NCBI GenBank assembly: GCA_013287135.1
Contig: JABDEK010000015.1
Coordinates: forward strand, 1-64,000
Direction: 5' to 3'
Origin: Acidobacteriota bacterium
Lineage (GTDB): Bacteria > Acidobacteriota > Terriglobia > Acidiferrales > UBA7541
Length of the DNA stretch: 64,000 bases
Shown: one piece after another, positions 36,676 to 46,024 of the stretch
Layout of the letters: every line of letters starts with the position of its first letter
Numbering within the stretch: the first letter of the stretch is position 1
Program-made: the position numbers and the translations under genes
Notes under the pieces: generated by a model
Told to the model about the DNA's origin: nothing
Databases searched by the model: none
What the model saw: the letters and a program-made list of their open reading frames with translations, nothing else

Positions 36676-38133
36676 GTGACACCGAAATCGGAATCCGAAT
36701 TGGCGTTTCTCTCCATCGAGCAGGCCGCTCGCTTGCTTCGTCGCAAAGAAATCTCCCCCGTAGATCTGGTGGATGCCGCGCTGCAGCGAATCGAGCGTCT
36801 GAATCCTTCGATAAACGCATTTCTAACTGTGCTCGCTGGCCGCGCGCGAAGGCAAGCGAGCCTTGCAGAGAGAGAACTTGTCCGGGAACCGCGCGGAAGC
36901 CGGGCGAACGTAAGCAATCCTCTTTTCGGCATTCCGATTTCCCTGAAAGACAATTTCTATACGCGCGGTATCCGCACTACAGCAGGATCCAAAATTCTCG
37001 CGAATTTCGTTCCCAAGCAGGACAGCGACGTTGCCGCGCGTCTTGCCAGCGCGGGGGCGATTCTGCTTGCCAAAACGAATATGCACGAGTTTGCCTACGG
37101 CATCACAAACGAAAATCCGCATTTCGGCGCGGTGCACAATCCTTGGGCACTTGATCGCATGTCCGGCGGTTCGAGCGGCGGTTCCTCGGCAGCGACAGCA
37201 GCGGGAATGTGTTTTGGGTCTGTTGGTACGGATACCGGCGGATCGATTCGTATTCCAGCTGCGCTTTGCGGCATTGTTGGGCTGAAGCCCACGTATGGAC
37301 TGGTCAGCGTGTCCGGCGTAATTCCCCTCGCGCCCAGCTTTGATCACGTGGGCCCGCTCGCGCGCGGCGTAGTGGATACGTGCATTCTTCTAAAAGAAAT
37401 AGCTGAAAAATATCCCGACGGCGCGAGCCGCCCTGATTTTCGAAAACTAAGGCGAAGACGTCCCCGTCGATTTTGCCTGGGTTGGCCAAAAGAATATTTT
37501 TTCGAACGGATCGACCCCCTAGTCCGGCGCGCCATTAACGCTGCAGCAAAAGCACTAGAAGAAATTGGGGGTCGAATCCAGGACGTATCACTTCCGCATC
37601 TCGCCGACTCCCAGGAGCCATCCACACACATCGCCTTAGCCGAAGCCGCTCACTATCACCGATCGCAGGGATTTTATCCGGCCCGAGCCGGCGATTATGG
37701 TGAAGACGTAAGCAGTCGCTTGGAAGCGGGCACGCAAGTTCGCGCCGTGCATTATCTTCAAGCACTCGAAGTGAAGCGCCAGGTTGAAAGAGATTTCGAA
37801 CTTGCCTTCAAACGCGTGGACGCGATTCTCGCACCCGCAGTTCCCATCGCTGCACCGCTCATCGGGGATGGTGAAGTAATAATCGAAGGCCAGAAAGAAA
37901 CAGTCCGTTCAGCACTCGTGCGCTTGAACCGGCCCGCCAACTTGACGGGGCACCCGGCCATTTCTATTCCATGTGGGTTCACCCGCGATGGATTGCCCGT
38001 GGGGCTGCAACTGATCGGCCCGAAATGGGGAGAAGCCACTTTACTGGCAATTGCATTTGCTTTCGAGCAGGCCACGGATTGGCACAGTCGCAATCCAATC
38101 CTTCCCGCCGCTCCGGCGCGTCTAAAAGCTTAA
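36676..38133 (+). CDS. Amidase signature family protein (GatA-like)
   Basis: About 485 residues from the GTG at 36676, just after the lptD stop. The Ser-cisSer-Lys triad is complete with the standard spacing: Lys91 in SLKDNFY, cis-Ser166 in SGGSSGGSS, nucleophile Ser190 in TDTGGSIRIP. Length and pattern match GatA, the amidase subunit of the tRNA amidotransferase, but gatB and gatC are not nearby and the best reading is an amidase of unknown substrate. It overlaps nothing and has no signal peptide. Confidence 0.86.
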   Translation: MTPKSESELAFLSIEQAARLLRRKEISPVDLVDAALQRIERLNPSINAFLTVLAGRARRQASLAERELVREPRGSRANVSNPLFGIPISLKDNFYTRGIRTTAGSKILANFVPKQDSDVAARLASAGAILLAKTNMHEFAYGITNENPHFGAVHNPWALDRMSGGSSGGSSAATAAGMCFGSVGTDTGGSIRIPAALCGIVGLKPTYGLVSVSGVIPLAPSFDHVGPLARGVVDTCILLKEIAEKYPDGASRPDFRKLRRRRPRRFCLGWPKEYFFERIDPLVRRAINAAAKALEEIGGRIQDVSLPHLADSQEPSTHIALAEAAHYHRSQGFYPARAGDYGEDVSSRLEAGTQVRAVHYLQALEVKRQVERDFELAFKRVDAILAPAVPIAAPLIGDGEVIIEGQKETVRSALVRLNRPANLTGHPAISIPCGFTRDGLPVGLQLIGPKWGEATLLAIAFAFEQATDWHSRNPILPAAPARLKA

Positions 38134-38157
38134 GCATGCGTCTAATGAATGTGTGAA

Positions 38158-38163
38158 TATAAT
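38158..38163 (+). promoter_or_regulatory. Candidate -10 box before ccdA
   Basis: TATAAT at 38158-38163, about 70 bases before the ccdA start at 38233. No consensus -35 at 17-base spacing, so this is tentative. It argues for the ATG at 38233 over the ATG at 38149, which would lie upstream of the transcript start. Confidence 0.3.
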
Positions 38164-38232
38164 AGGTTGGATTACGCGCGGTACGCTGGCCGGAGCGTCC
38201 GAACGTTTTCAAAAGGGCTGACAACACACAAA

Positions 38233-39096
38233 ATGGGAGTTTCCGCATTAGCCGCCTTCGTCGCAGGACTCGTCTCTTTCCTTTCGCCCTGCGTGCTGCC
38301 TCTGGTTCCCGGTTATATCTCGATGCTTTCGGGTATCGGCGTTGAGCAACTTAAAGAAGGACAAACTCCACGCGGCGGATTGCTGACCTCTGCTCTCGCA
38401 TTCGTTTTTGGATTTTCCATCGTGTTTATCACTTTTGGCGCCTCCGCAAGCGCCGTAGGTTCCTTTCTGGTTCGGAATCGCAGCCTTCTCGCGCCCCTGG
38501 CAGGAGCGCTGATCGTATTGTTCGGATTACACCTGGTAGGATGGCTCGCGAAGATTTCCCTGCGCGCAGGATTTGTGATTGGAATTCTTCTGGTGACCGC
38601 TGGCGTCGTCCTGAATTTTCGGCCCGGAATTGCCAGCAACGCGCTAAAAGCGGTTCATTTCTATTCTGTCGCTATAATTTTTCTTTTGGGACCGGCCATG
38701 ACCCGCTGGTTGAATCGCGACGTGCATTTTCGAAATCTGGGCGGCCAGCCCGGTATCGTCAGTGGGTTTTTGATGGGGTTTGCTTTCGCCTTCGGGTGGA
38801 CGCCCTGTATCGGCCCGATCCTTGCAGGCGTGCTGGCTATTGCAGCCACCCGTGAGACCATCGGCCAAGGCGTTTTCCTGTTAGCCTGTTATTCGGCGGG
38901 ACTGGCGATTCCGTTTCTTGTTACTGCCTTGGGAATTGGCGGATTTTTGAAATTCTACCAGCGCTTTCGGCGCCATTTGCACACCGTGGAAGTCTTCAGC
39001 GGCGCGCTTTTGCTTGCAGTGGGCGGTCTCGTGTTTATGAACCGCCTGACCTGGCTTTCAGGTAAGCTTGCATTCTTGAATAGGTTTTCATGGTGA
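38233..39096 (+). CDS. ccdA: CcdA-type cytochrome c biogenesis / thiol transporter with two-helix insertion
   Basis: About 287 residues, polytopic. The two redox cysteines are in FLSPCVLPLVPGY (first helix) and GWTPCIGPILAGV. Usual CcdA is about 230-245 residues; here a stretch of roughly 60-70 residues before the second Cys motif adds two hydrophobic segments (FVIGILLVTAGVVLNF, then HFYSVAIIFLLGP). The protein carries electrons from cytoplasmic thioredoxin to periplasmic acceptors. It overlaps or abuts the TlpA-like lipoprotein gene, and frataxin-like and nDsbD-like genes follow, so it feeds a dedicated thiol pathway. Confidence 0.87.
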   Translation: MGVSALAAFVAGLVSFLSPCVLPLVPGYISMLSGIGVEQLKEGQTPRGGLLTSALAFVFGFSIVFITFGASASAVGSFLVRNRSLLAPLAGALIVLFGLHLVGWLAKISLRAGFVIGILLVTAGVVLNFRPGIASNALKAVHFYSVAIIFLLGPAMTRWLNRDVHFRNLGGQPGIVSGFLMGFAFAFGWTPCIGPILAGVLAIAATRETIGQGVFLLACYSAGLAIPFLVTALGIGGFLKFYQRFRRHLHTVEVFSGALLLAVGGLVFMNRLTWLSGKLAFLNRFSW

Positions 39097-39110
39097 TGGG
39101 AGTCGAGCGA

Positions 39111-39689
39111 ATGCGACGGGTCCCAAATGTTTTTTGGTTTGTTCTTTTGTTCGTGCTGCTTGTCACCACGAATTTCTCAGGCTGTAACTCGCACGATCTA
39201 TTCAAAGTTTCAAGCGCAGACGGCGGTAAATCCGCCGCGAGTAACGGACCGCGTCCAGAGGAACCCGATGTTACCTTCAAGAATCTGCAAGGTCAGGATG
39301 TTTCGTTAGCCAGCCTGAAGGGTCAAGTCGTAATCGTAAATTTTTGGGCAACCTGGTGCGAACCCTGTCGCGTCGAAATCCCCTGGATGATCGGCTTCCA
39401 GCAGAAATATGCGGATAAAGGATTCACCATACTTGGCGTTGCAATGGACGAGGAAGGGAAAAGCGTGGTCGCGCCCTACGTGCAATCAACCCAATTCGAC
39501 GTGAATGGCCACTCTATGACCATGAATTATCCGATCGTCCTTGGCAACGATGACATCGCCGCGAAATTTGGTGGACTGATCGGCTTTCCGACCACTGTTG
39601 TCATTTCTCGCGATGGTAAGGTTCAGAAACGCTTCATCGGGTTAGCAGACGAAGACGAACTCGAGAAACAAATCAAGGCGCTCCTCTAA
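39111..39689 (+). CDS. TlpA-like thioredoxin-fold lipoprotein
   Basis: About 192 residues. I chose the ATG at 39111 because GGGAG lies 8 bases upstream and the lipobox (NFSGC, Cys24) follows; ATGs at 39090 and 39096 overlap ccdA but have weaker sites. The thioredoxin fold has the redox motif WCEPC (about residues 82-86), and GFPTTVVIS with a cis-Pro. It is probably reduced by the CcdA encoded upstream and in turn reduces periplasmic thiols, for example in cytochrome c or outer-membrane protein maturation. Confidence 0.87.
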   Translation: MRRVPNVFWFVLLFVLLVTTNFSGCNSHDLFKVSSADGGKSAASNGPRPEEPDVTFKNLQGQDVSLASLKGQVVIVNFWATWCEPCRVEIPWMIGFQQKYADKGFTILGVAMDEEGKSVVAPYVQSTQFDVNGHSMTMNYPIVLGNDDIAAKFGGLIGFPTTVVISRDGKVQKRFIGLADEDELEKQIKALL

Positions 39690-39690
39690 T

Positions 39691-40023
39691 ATGATGGACG
39701 AACAAGAATTCCAAAAGAAATGCGACGCAGCCTTCGAAAGCCTTCGCAAACGCTTGCTTGAATTGGGCGACGAACATGAATTCGAAGTTGAAGGCGGTAG
39801 CGGCAAATTAGAGATCGAATTTGAAGACGAAGACGAGACCCGCTTCGTAATCAGTCCCAACGCGCCTGTCCGCCAGATTTGGATTTCCGCGCTGACCACC
39901 AGTTTCAAACTCGGATGGTCCGATACCGCCCATGCATTTGTCTTAGAGAAGACCGGTGAAACTTTGAGCCAGGTTATGAGCCGCATCTTAACTGAAAAAA
40001 CTGGTTCCACGGTTCAGGTCTAA
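39691..40023 (+). CDS. cyaY: Frataxin/CyaY-like iron-donor protein
   Basis: A 110-residue protein of the frataxin fold: an acidic N-terminal helix (DEQEFQKKCDAAFESL), then the central strand motif FVISPNAPVRQIWISALTT and W in KLGWSD. CyaY binds iron and tunes iron-sulphur cluster assembly. It lies 1 base after the TlpA-like gene and 1 base before the nDsbD-like gene, an unusual neighbourhood that ties it to a thiol-redox operon rather than to isc or suf genes. Confidence 0.75.
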   Translation: MMDEQEFQKKCDAAFESLRKRLLELGDEHEFEVEGGSGKLEIEFEDEDETRFVISPNAPVRQIWISALTTSFKLGWSDTAHAFVLEKTGETLSQVMSRILTEKTGSTVQV

Positions 40024-40024
40024 G

Positions 40025-40624
40025 ATGAGGTCCTTGCAGGCCGCTTTCATTTCTTGGGTTCTTATAAGCGCCGGCTCTGCGTCTATGGTCCTGCGCGGAG
40101 CTGCTGCCGTGCCGCCGATTTCGCCTCAAGAATCAAACCTTCCGAATGCATCAACCATCGTTAAGCCTCACATATTCGTTTCGTTGGATCCTGTTCCGCG
40201 CGGAAAGGAATTCAAGATTGCGGTTGTCGCGGATATCGCTTCGGGTTTCCACATGAATTCGCACAAGCCCACGGACGATTATTTGATTGCCACTACTCTA
40301 AAGGCTCAGCTTCCTGCCGGCTTTGAACTAATCGACGCCATCTACCCGAGGGGCAAGCTCGAGAAATTCAGTTTCTCGCCGAATCATCCCCTCGATGTGT
40401 ACAGTGAGAGCGTTACGCTGGTGCTGCGATTGTCCGTGAAATCCATTGCCGCGCTTGGTCCCACGGAAATCCCGATGGTCTTGCGTTACCAGGCGTGCAA
40501 CGACAGCGCTTGTCTGCCTCCCGTAAAGCTTCCGGTGAGTGCAAAATTTAATTTGGCCGAAGAAGGCACAACACCCAAAGAAGTTCATCCGGAGATTTTC
40601 TCCAGGCTCGTACCGGCCCGCTGA
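40025..40624 (+). CDS. Periplasmic DsbD N-terminal-domain-like protein
   Basis: A 199-residue exported protein with a signal peptide and a single nDsbD-type immunoglobulin-like domain. The region RYQACNDSACLPP carries two cysteines with four residues between them, the redox pair of nDsbD. In DsbD this domain receives electrons from the C-terminal thioredoxin domain and passes them to DsbC or other partners. Here CcdA, TlpA-like and nDsbD-like parts are separate genes. It is the last gene of the operon. Confidence 0.8.
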   Translation: MRSLQAAFISWVLISAGSASMVLRGAAAVPPISPQESNLPNASTIVKPHIFVSLDPVPRGKEFKIAVVADIASGFHMNSHKPTDDYLIATTLKAQLPAGFELIDAIYPRGKLEKFSFSPNHPLDVYSESVTLVLRLSVKSIAALGPTEIPMVLRYQACNDSACLPPVKLPVSAKFNLAEEGTTPKEVHPEIFSRLVPAR

Positions 40625-40679
40625 CCGAGGGCCCTGTTATCTCATGCCCGTTCAATTCTGCCGGAGGCGAGTGTTGCCT

Positions 40680-42152
40680 CTAGCGGCTGGGAATAGCAGG
40701 GAGAGCGCGGCGGAGTCGCGAGATCACTCGATCTTTCCCCAGCGCAACCATCGTCTCAAAGAGTGGAGGTGCAACGGCCCGCCCCACGATCGCTACGCGC
40801 GTCGCATTAATAAGTAGGCCGGCTTTGACGCCTTCCGAAGTTGCCATGCCGCGCAAGCTAGCGTCGCATGCATCATGGTTCCAATCCGTCACCGCCTCGA
40901 GCGCCTTAATTAATTTGGGCATCAATAACGGAAGCTTTTCGTCTTTCCAGAATTTTGCGCGGGCTTCTGGCTCGTAGTCGAAATCATCGGTGAAAAATGC
41001 ACGAGCCCAACCGCTGAAATCGCCCAGCAATCGCGTCCGAGGCCGAATCAAATCCACCGTGTGCGCAAACCATTCCCGCTCCGAACTAGCCCAGGCCTCC
41101 TGCCACAGCCCGGAACGCTTCAGCTCCGCTTCGACATAAGGCAAGATTTCTTCGACGGGCGGCTTCTGCAAATATTGCGTGTTGTACCACTCCAGTTTTG
41201 CGCGATCGAAAATGGCATTCGTGCGGCTTACACCTGAGAGAGAAAATCTTTCGATCAGTTCATTGGTGCGCAGGTATTCAGAATCGTCGCCAGGCGACCA
41301 TCCGAGCAGCGCCAGAAAATTCCGGAACGCTTCGGGTAGAAATCCTTCTTCGGCATACGATCCAACGCTCGTCGCACCGTGTCGTTTCGAAAGCCGTGTG
41401 CGATCGGGTCCCAGAATAAGCGGAACATGAGCGAATATCGGCGGCTCAGCGCCGAGCGCTTTGTAAATCAACACTTGCTTCGGCGTGTTAGACAAGTGAT
41501 CCGCACCCCGAATGATATGTGTGATTCGCATATCGATATCATCCACTACTACGCTGAGTTGATAGGTCGGCAAGCCCGAAGACCGCAGGAGAACAAAATC
41601 CTCAATTTCGGCATTTTGTACATCGCGCGGACCGAACACCGCATCTTCAAAATGCGTCGTGCCCGTTCGCGGAGTGCGAAACCGAATCGCCGGTCGAATG
41701 CCTTCCTTCTCTTTCGCCGCACGCCGCTCTGGAGTCAAGTCTCGGCAAGAACAAGCCACCGCCTTTGCCGCTTTTCCCTCATCGTCGCCTTCACCTTCAT
41801 TCTCGTCGGCGGAGTCGCCTCCGGTATATGCAGCCGCTTTGCAATAGCAAGCGTATCCCGCGCCACTTGCAAGAATATGTTCGGTCGCCGCACGATACAT
41901 TTCGATGCGTTGTGACTGAAAGAACGGTCCTTCGTCCCATTGAATACCCAGCCATCGAAGTGCCACCAGAATTCCGTCAACCAATTCCGGCTTGTTGCGT
42001 TCAACATCAGTGTCTTCAATCCGCAGTAGAAGTGTGCCGCCTTCGTGCTTCGCAAAAAGCCAATTAAATAGGGCCGTACGTGCTCCCCCCACATGGAGAA
42101 ATCCGGTAGGCGATGGCGCAAATCGCACGCGCGGCTTTTGATTGGATGTCAT
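40680..42152 (-). CDS. gltX: Glutamyl-tRNA synthetase
   Basis: A 490-residue class I synthetase. The HIGH-type motif is FAPSPTGFLHVGGAR and the KMSKS-type motif is RLSKRHG. Near residues 105-150 a CYC and a CSC motif flank an acidic stretch (DENEGEGDDEG); the paired cysteines resemble the zinc-binding site of GluRS, while the acidic insertion is longer than usual. It charges tRNA-Glu. It is convergent with the nDsbD-like gene. The call is firm. Confidence 0.93.
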   Translation of the reverse strand: MTSNQKPRVRFAPSPTGFLHVGGARTALFNWLFAKHEGGTLLLRIEDTDVERNKPELVDGILVALRWLGIQWDEGPFFQSQRIEMYRAATEHILASGAGYACYCKAAAYTGGDSADENEGEGDDEGKAAKAVACSCRDLTPERRAAKEKEGIRPAIRFRTPRTGTTHFEDAVFGPRDVQNAEIEDFVLLRSSGLPTYQLSVVVDDIDMRITHIIRGADHLSNTPKQVLIYKALGAEPPIFAHVPLILGPDRTRLSKRHGATSVGSYAEEGFLPEAFRNFLALLGWSPGDDSEYLRTNELIERFSLSGVSRTNAIFDRAKLEWYNTQYLQKPPVEEILPYVEAELKRSGLWQEAWASSEREWFAHTVDLIRPRTRLLGDFSGWARAFFTDDFDYEPEARAKFWKDEKLPLLMPKLIKALEAVTDWNHDACDASLRGMATSEGVKAGLLINATRVAIVGRAVAPPLFETMVALGKDRVISRLRRALPAIPSR

Positions 42153-42465
42153 TGTCCCCGCGAGTTACTTCGCTGAAATGGAAACGATCATCTTAGCGGA
42201 ACGAGTGGGCAAAATCGAGCGCCCGCGCAACAACAGCGCGCAGATCAATAGTAAATGGCCCGTAGGTACCCTTGACGTGCCTGCCGCCAAACGTCATATT
42301 TGAATGAGCCTCCGCTCTTTTACCGCATATCCGGCCGATTTTTGCCCTTTTTGCGTAGGCGCGGCAGACGTTGACCTCCACGAAACTTGGCCGGATACGC
42401 ACACGGATACCTTGCAAATCTCTGCTATTCTCGACGGAAGTAGCATCAGGAGTTGGAGCGGTAAC
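42153..42465. other. Divergent intergenic region
   Basis: About 310 bases between gltX (-) and the large signalling gene (+). It should hold both promoters. An open frame upstream of 42466 continues in phase with the signalling protein but shows no conservation-like pattern; no RNA element is recognised. Confidence 0.4.
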
Positions 42466-45400
42466 TTGCTGATCCACATCAATATGACGGCGTCTGTTCT
42501 CCTAGCAGGAGCCCTCCTGCTGGCGCTGTTTTTTTCCTACGTCTACCAGCAGAAGCGCCAGCAATACATGCTGGTGTGGGCGGGAGGGTGGCTGCTGGTT
42601 GCTGTGCACTTTTTGGTTCGATCTGCGGGTACTAAGTTGACCATTCCGTGGTGGGCCGATCCGGTGAGCGAGTGGATGCTTGCACTTGCGGCGCTGGCGT
42701 TTTATTGCGCGGCCAAGATGTATGCACGCCTGCCCGTACGGTGGAAAGGGACGGCAGCCTTGTCCGTTGCTGCAGGAATTTGGGCGCTGGGCTACTCACG
42801 TGGCTGGGTAAACGTCCCTCTCGGTTTGGCAGTCGGCCTGTTGTTTTTCTTCGTCGCGCGCACCTTCTGGGAAGTGGGTCTCAAACAGGAATCCCGCGCC
42901 GATCAATTCCTCGCCGTAACTTTCATGGTGTGGGGATTGTTGCGCTTAACGACTATTTTTCAAGAGAGACTTGCAGCGCTTGCGGGGAAGGATCTTCTCC
43001 CACTCACTCTGCTGCCCGAACTTTTCGGTGGCGTGCTGATGGTGATGGCTGTCTATGAAGAAGAGCGCCGCAGAGTAGAGCGCAACATGCTTGCGCTCTC
43101 GAATTTGAATCTGGCCACATCGAGCTTCGCAGGCGGCGAGATTCAGAAAATGCTGGCGCAAGCGCTTGATCGCGTCCTGAATGTTGTGCGCATTCCTGCC
43201 GGTGCACTTTGCCTGCATTACGGAGAAGAGAACGGTCCCACTTCCGTGGTGGTCACTGGGTTGGGCGATGCTTTTTGCGCAGCCATTCAAAGTAACAATT
43301 TAGACGATTACGTAGTCAGTCTGGTCGCGCGTCTTGGTGGACTGGTGGTGTTGCGCGATTTGGAGACCGACTCGAAATGGGAAGCCCTGGAGAAAGAGGA
43401 ATCCTTCCGCCACCTACGAAAACTTCTCCTCGGCCAAAAATTGCGTACGGTAGTGGGAATTAGCTTGCAAGCCAAGGAGCGTGTGTTTGGAGTTTTGCTG
43501 CTGGGCACGCCCGACAATCGGAATTTCACGCCCGCGGAATTGCGGCTGCTACTGGCCTTGGGCCACCAAATAGGAATGGCGGTAGAGAACAGTTACCTGG
43601 TTCAGCAGACGTCAAGACGCAGCGAAGAACTGCATATCCTGAACGAAATTGGGCGAGCGCTCAGCTCAACACTGGAACCAGACGCTCTGTTCGAACGCAT
43701 TTATTCCGAGATGAAGCGGCTGCTCGACGTAAATAGTCTTTTTATTGCGTTCTACGATCACAAAACTCAGCAAGTACGATTTGAAATCGACGTGCTGGAT
43801 GGCGAGCGAATGCCAAAACGAACTCGCCCTGCCGGGAATCATCTGACGGAATATGTGGTCAAAACATGCCAGCCGCTCCTAATTCGAGATCACTATGCAG
43901 AAGAAACCGATCGGCTAGGCATAAAGCCAACCCGCATGGTCGGCTCCCTTTGTGCCGTGCCATTGATTCTTTACGATCGAGCAATCGGGGTGATGGCGGT
44001 GCACAGCAAGCAAGAGCGGGCATTTGACGAAGGGCACGTGGAATTGATGCGAGTGCTCGCCAGCGAAGCGGCAGTGGCATTGGAAAACGCGCGACTCTTC
44101 ACCGAAGAACAGAAGAAGTCGCGTCACCTGACGCTCATCAACAACGTATCCAGCCGTGCGATCACCACGCTGGATCCCGCAGAAATGCTGGCGAAGATCG
44201 CTGCGGAGATTGAGAATGGCCTGAAATACGATCATATCGGAATTGCTACGGTGGATTACCCGGCGAAAGAGCTGGTAATTCAGGCAGAGGCCGGCGCCAG
44301 GCGCGACGCGGTCGGGCGCAGGATTCCGCTCGGCGAGGGCATCGTCGGCCAAGTGGCTCGCAGCGGGCAGATGGCCATCGTACGCGAAGTGAGCGTTTCA
44401 ACGCCGTGTCCTGTGCTACCTAATTCCGTCTCGGCGATCGCGCTACCGGTAACCTACGCCGAACATTTGCTCGGCGTGTTGTACGTGGAATCCTCGGAGC
44501 CGTGCGAATTCGAAGAGGAAGAAGTGCTGCTGCTTCGCACTCTCGCGGATCTTTTTGCGGGCGGCTTGAACAACGCCCTAACATTCCAGAAAGCGCAAGA
44601 GCAGGCAATTACCGATGGTTTGACGGGCGTCAAAACCCACCGCTATTTGATGGAGGCATTGTCGTCAGAGTGGAAGCGCTCCACTCGCGCGAATCGCCCC
44701 TTTGCCTTGGTCTTGATGGACCTCGACCGCTTCAAGTTCGTAAACGATTTTTACGGACATCTGGAAGGCGACGTCGTATTGCAGCGCGTTGGTCACATAC
44801 TGGAACAAAATTGCCGGCGCTCCGATGTGGTAGCGCGCTATGGCGGAGATGAATTCGTCATACTGATGCCGGAAACCACGGTGGAGCAGGCTCGCCAACT
44901 CGCCAGCAAACTGCGCAGCTGGGTCGCGTCCGATCCGCTTCTTCGTGACAAAAATATTACCGCCAGCTTCGGCATCGCGGGCTTCCCGATTCATGGTTCC
45001 ACTCCGCAGGAGCTGATACAGGTAGCGGACTCTTCGATGTACTTATCCAAACATCAAGGAGGGAACTCGGTGTCGAGTGCGGAGGAAGGCGGTCCGGGCG
45101 ACACCAAGCGCTGGAAGAAAGACGTACTCGAAGCGTACTTGGGTGTGACGCTGAAGAGGCTCTTCTCGACCGGCCCCGAAGCGTTTGACGAAGTTTATCG
45201 GCGTCTGGAGCAGTTTACGCGCTCGTTGGCGGAGCAGAGCGGAGGCGTGGCGCCGGATACGCTGCCGGAGGCCGTAGTTGAGACGGTGACCTCACTTGCG
45301 CTCGCGATTGACGCCAAGGATCACTACACCCAGGGGCATTCGCAAAAAGTCTCTGCCTATGCGGTCGTAATCGCCAAAGCACTTGGGATGAGCGAGTCAG

Positions 45401-45885
45401 AAGTGGAAGAAATTCGCCTGGCCGCGCTGCTGCATGATATCGGAAAGGTAGGAATACCGGAGACGATTCTGAACAAGTCGGGCCCGCTGGATGCATCCGA
45501 GTGGGAAACGATGAAAACCCACACGGAGCTCGGCGCCAAGATACTGGAGCCGCTGCAGACCATGGACCGAATTCGTTTGATGGTCCGGCACCACCACGAA
45601 TTTTACGATGGCACAGGCTATCCGGACCGCTTGGAAGGCGAAAACATCCCCTACGGCGCGCGCCTGATAGCAATAGCCGACGCCTACGACACCATTACCT
45701 CGGAACGGACATACAAAAAAGCGCGAACCTCCGAAGACGCTTTCAGGGAGCTAGAACGCTGCGCTGCGAACCAGTTTGATCCGGAGCTCGTTGCGCTCTT
45801 TATCGAAACAATGCGGCGGTCTCCGCGAGTTCGCATTGATGCAAGCGTAAGCGTCCCGGATATGTCCGATAGTTCTTCGCTATAA
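42466..45885 (+). CDS. Membrane GAF-GGDEF-HD-GYP cyclic di-GMP signalling protein
   Basis: About 1139 residues. I place the start at a TTG (42466) because GGAG lies 7 bases upstream; the first Met is six codons later. Residues 1 to about 210 hold six or so hydrophobic helices. Three GAF-like domains follow. The GGDEF domain has an intact active site (YGGDEF near residue 793) and an inhibitory RxxD site five residues before it (RRSD). The C-terminal HD-GYP domain has HDIGKVGI (about residue 989) and GTGYP (about residue 1048). It could both make and degrade cyclic di-GMP, with GAF and membrane inputs. No partner gene is obvious. Confidence 0.93.
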   Translation: MLIHINMTASVLLAGALLLALFFSYVYQQKRQQYMLVWAGGWLLVAVHFLVRSAGTKLTIPWWADPVSEWMLALAALAFYCAAKMYARLPVRWKGTAALSVAAGIWALGYSRGWVNVPLGLAVGLLFFFVARTFWEVGLKQESRADQFLAVTFMVWGLLRLTTIFQERLAALAGKDLLPLTLLPELFGGVLMVMAVYEEERRRVERNMLALSNLNLATSSFAGGEIQKMLAQALDRVLNVVRIPAGALCLHYGEENGPTSVVVTGLGDAFCAAIQSNNLDDYVVSLVARLGGLVVLRDLETDSKWEALEKEESFRHLRKLLLGQKLRTVVGISLQAKERVFGVLLLGTPDNRNFTPAELRLLLALGHQIGMAVENSYLVQQTSRRSEELHILNEIGRALSSTLEPDALFERIYSEMKRLLDVNSLFIAFYDHKTQQVRFEIDVLDGERMPKRTRPAGNHLTEYVVKTCQPLLIRDHYAEETDRLGIKPTRMVGSLCAVPLILYDRAIGVMAVHSKQERAFDEGHVELMRVLASEAAVALENARLFTEEQKKSRHLTLINNVSSRAITTLDPAEMLAKIAAEIENGLKYDHIGIATVDYPAKELVIQAEAGARRDAVGRRIPLGEGIVGQVARSGQMAIVREVSVSTPCPVLPNSVSAIALPVTYAEHLLGVLYVESSEPCEFEEEEVLLLRTLADLFAGGLNNALTFQKAQEQAITDGLTGVKTHRYLMEALSSEWKRSTRANRPFALVLMDLDRFKFVNDFYGHLEGDVVLQRVGHILEQNCRRSDVVARYGGDEFVILMPETTVEQARQLASKLRSWVASDPLLRDKNITASFGIAGFPIHGSTPQELIQVADSSMYLSKHQGGNSVSSAEEGGPGDTKRWKKDVLEAYLGVTLKRLFSTGPEAFDEVYRRLEQFTRSLAEQSGGVAPDTLPEAVVETVTSLALAIDAKDHYTQGHSQKVSAYAVVIAKALGMSESEVEEIRLAALLHDIGKVGIPETILNKSGPLDASEWETMKTHTELGAKILEPLQTMDRIRLMVRHHHEFYDGTGYPDRLEGENIPYGARLIAIADAYDTITSERTYKKARTSEDAFRELERCAANQFDPELVALFIETMRRSPRVRIDASVSVPDMSDSSSL

Positions 45886-46024
45886 CTAACCCGCTCGGTC
45901 GCTACGTTCACCGTACCGATTCGTATTCAGAAGATTTCTTAACGCTCTTATTTGCTGGACGTCTCGCTTCAAGCTCATATACAGTTTTCCGCGCGATACG
46001 CGCTGAGTTTTGAGCGGAGGAATC

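Noticed and set aside
40664-40680. GAGGC/GCCTC hairpin between convergent genes
   Set aside because: Only 5 base pairs, no T-tract on either strand, and the right arm touches the gltX stop; too weak for a terminator.
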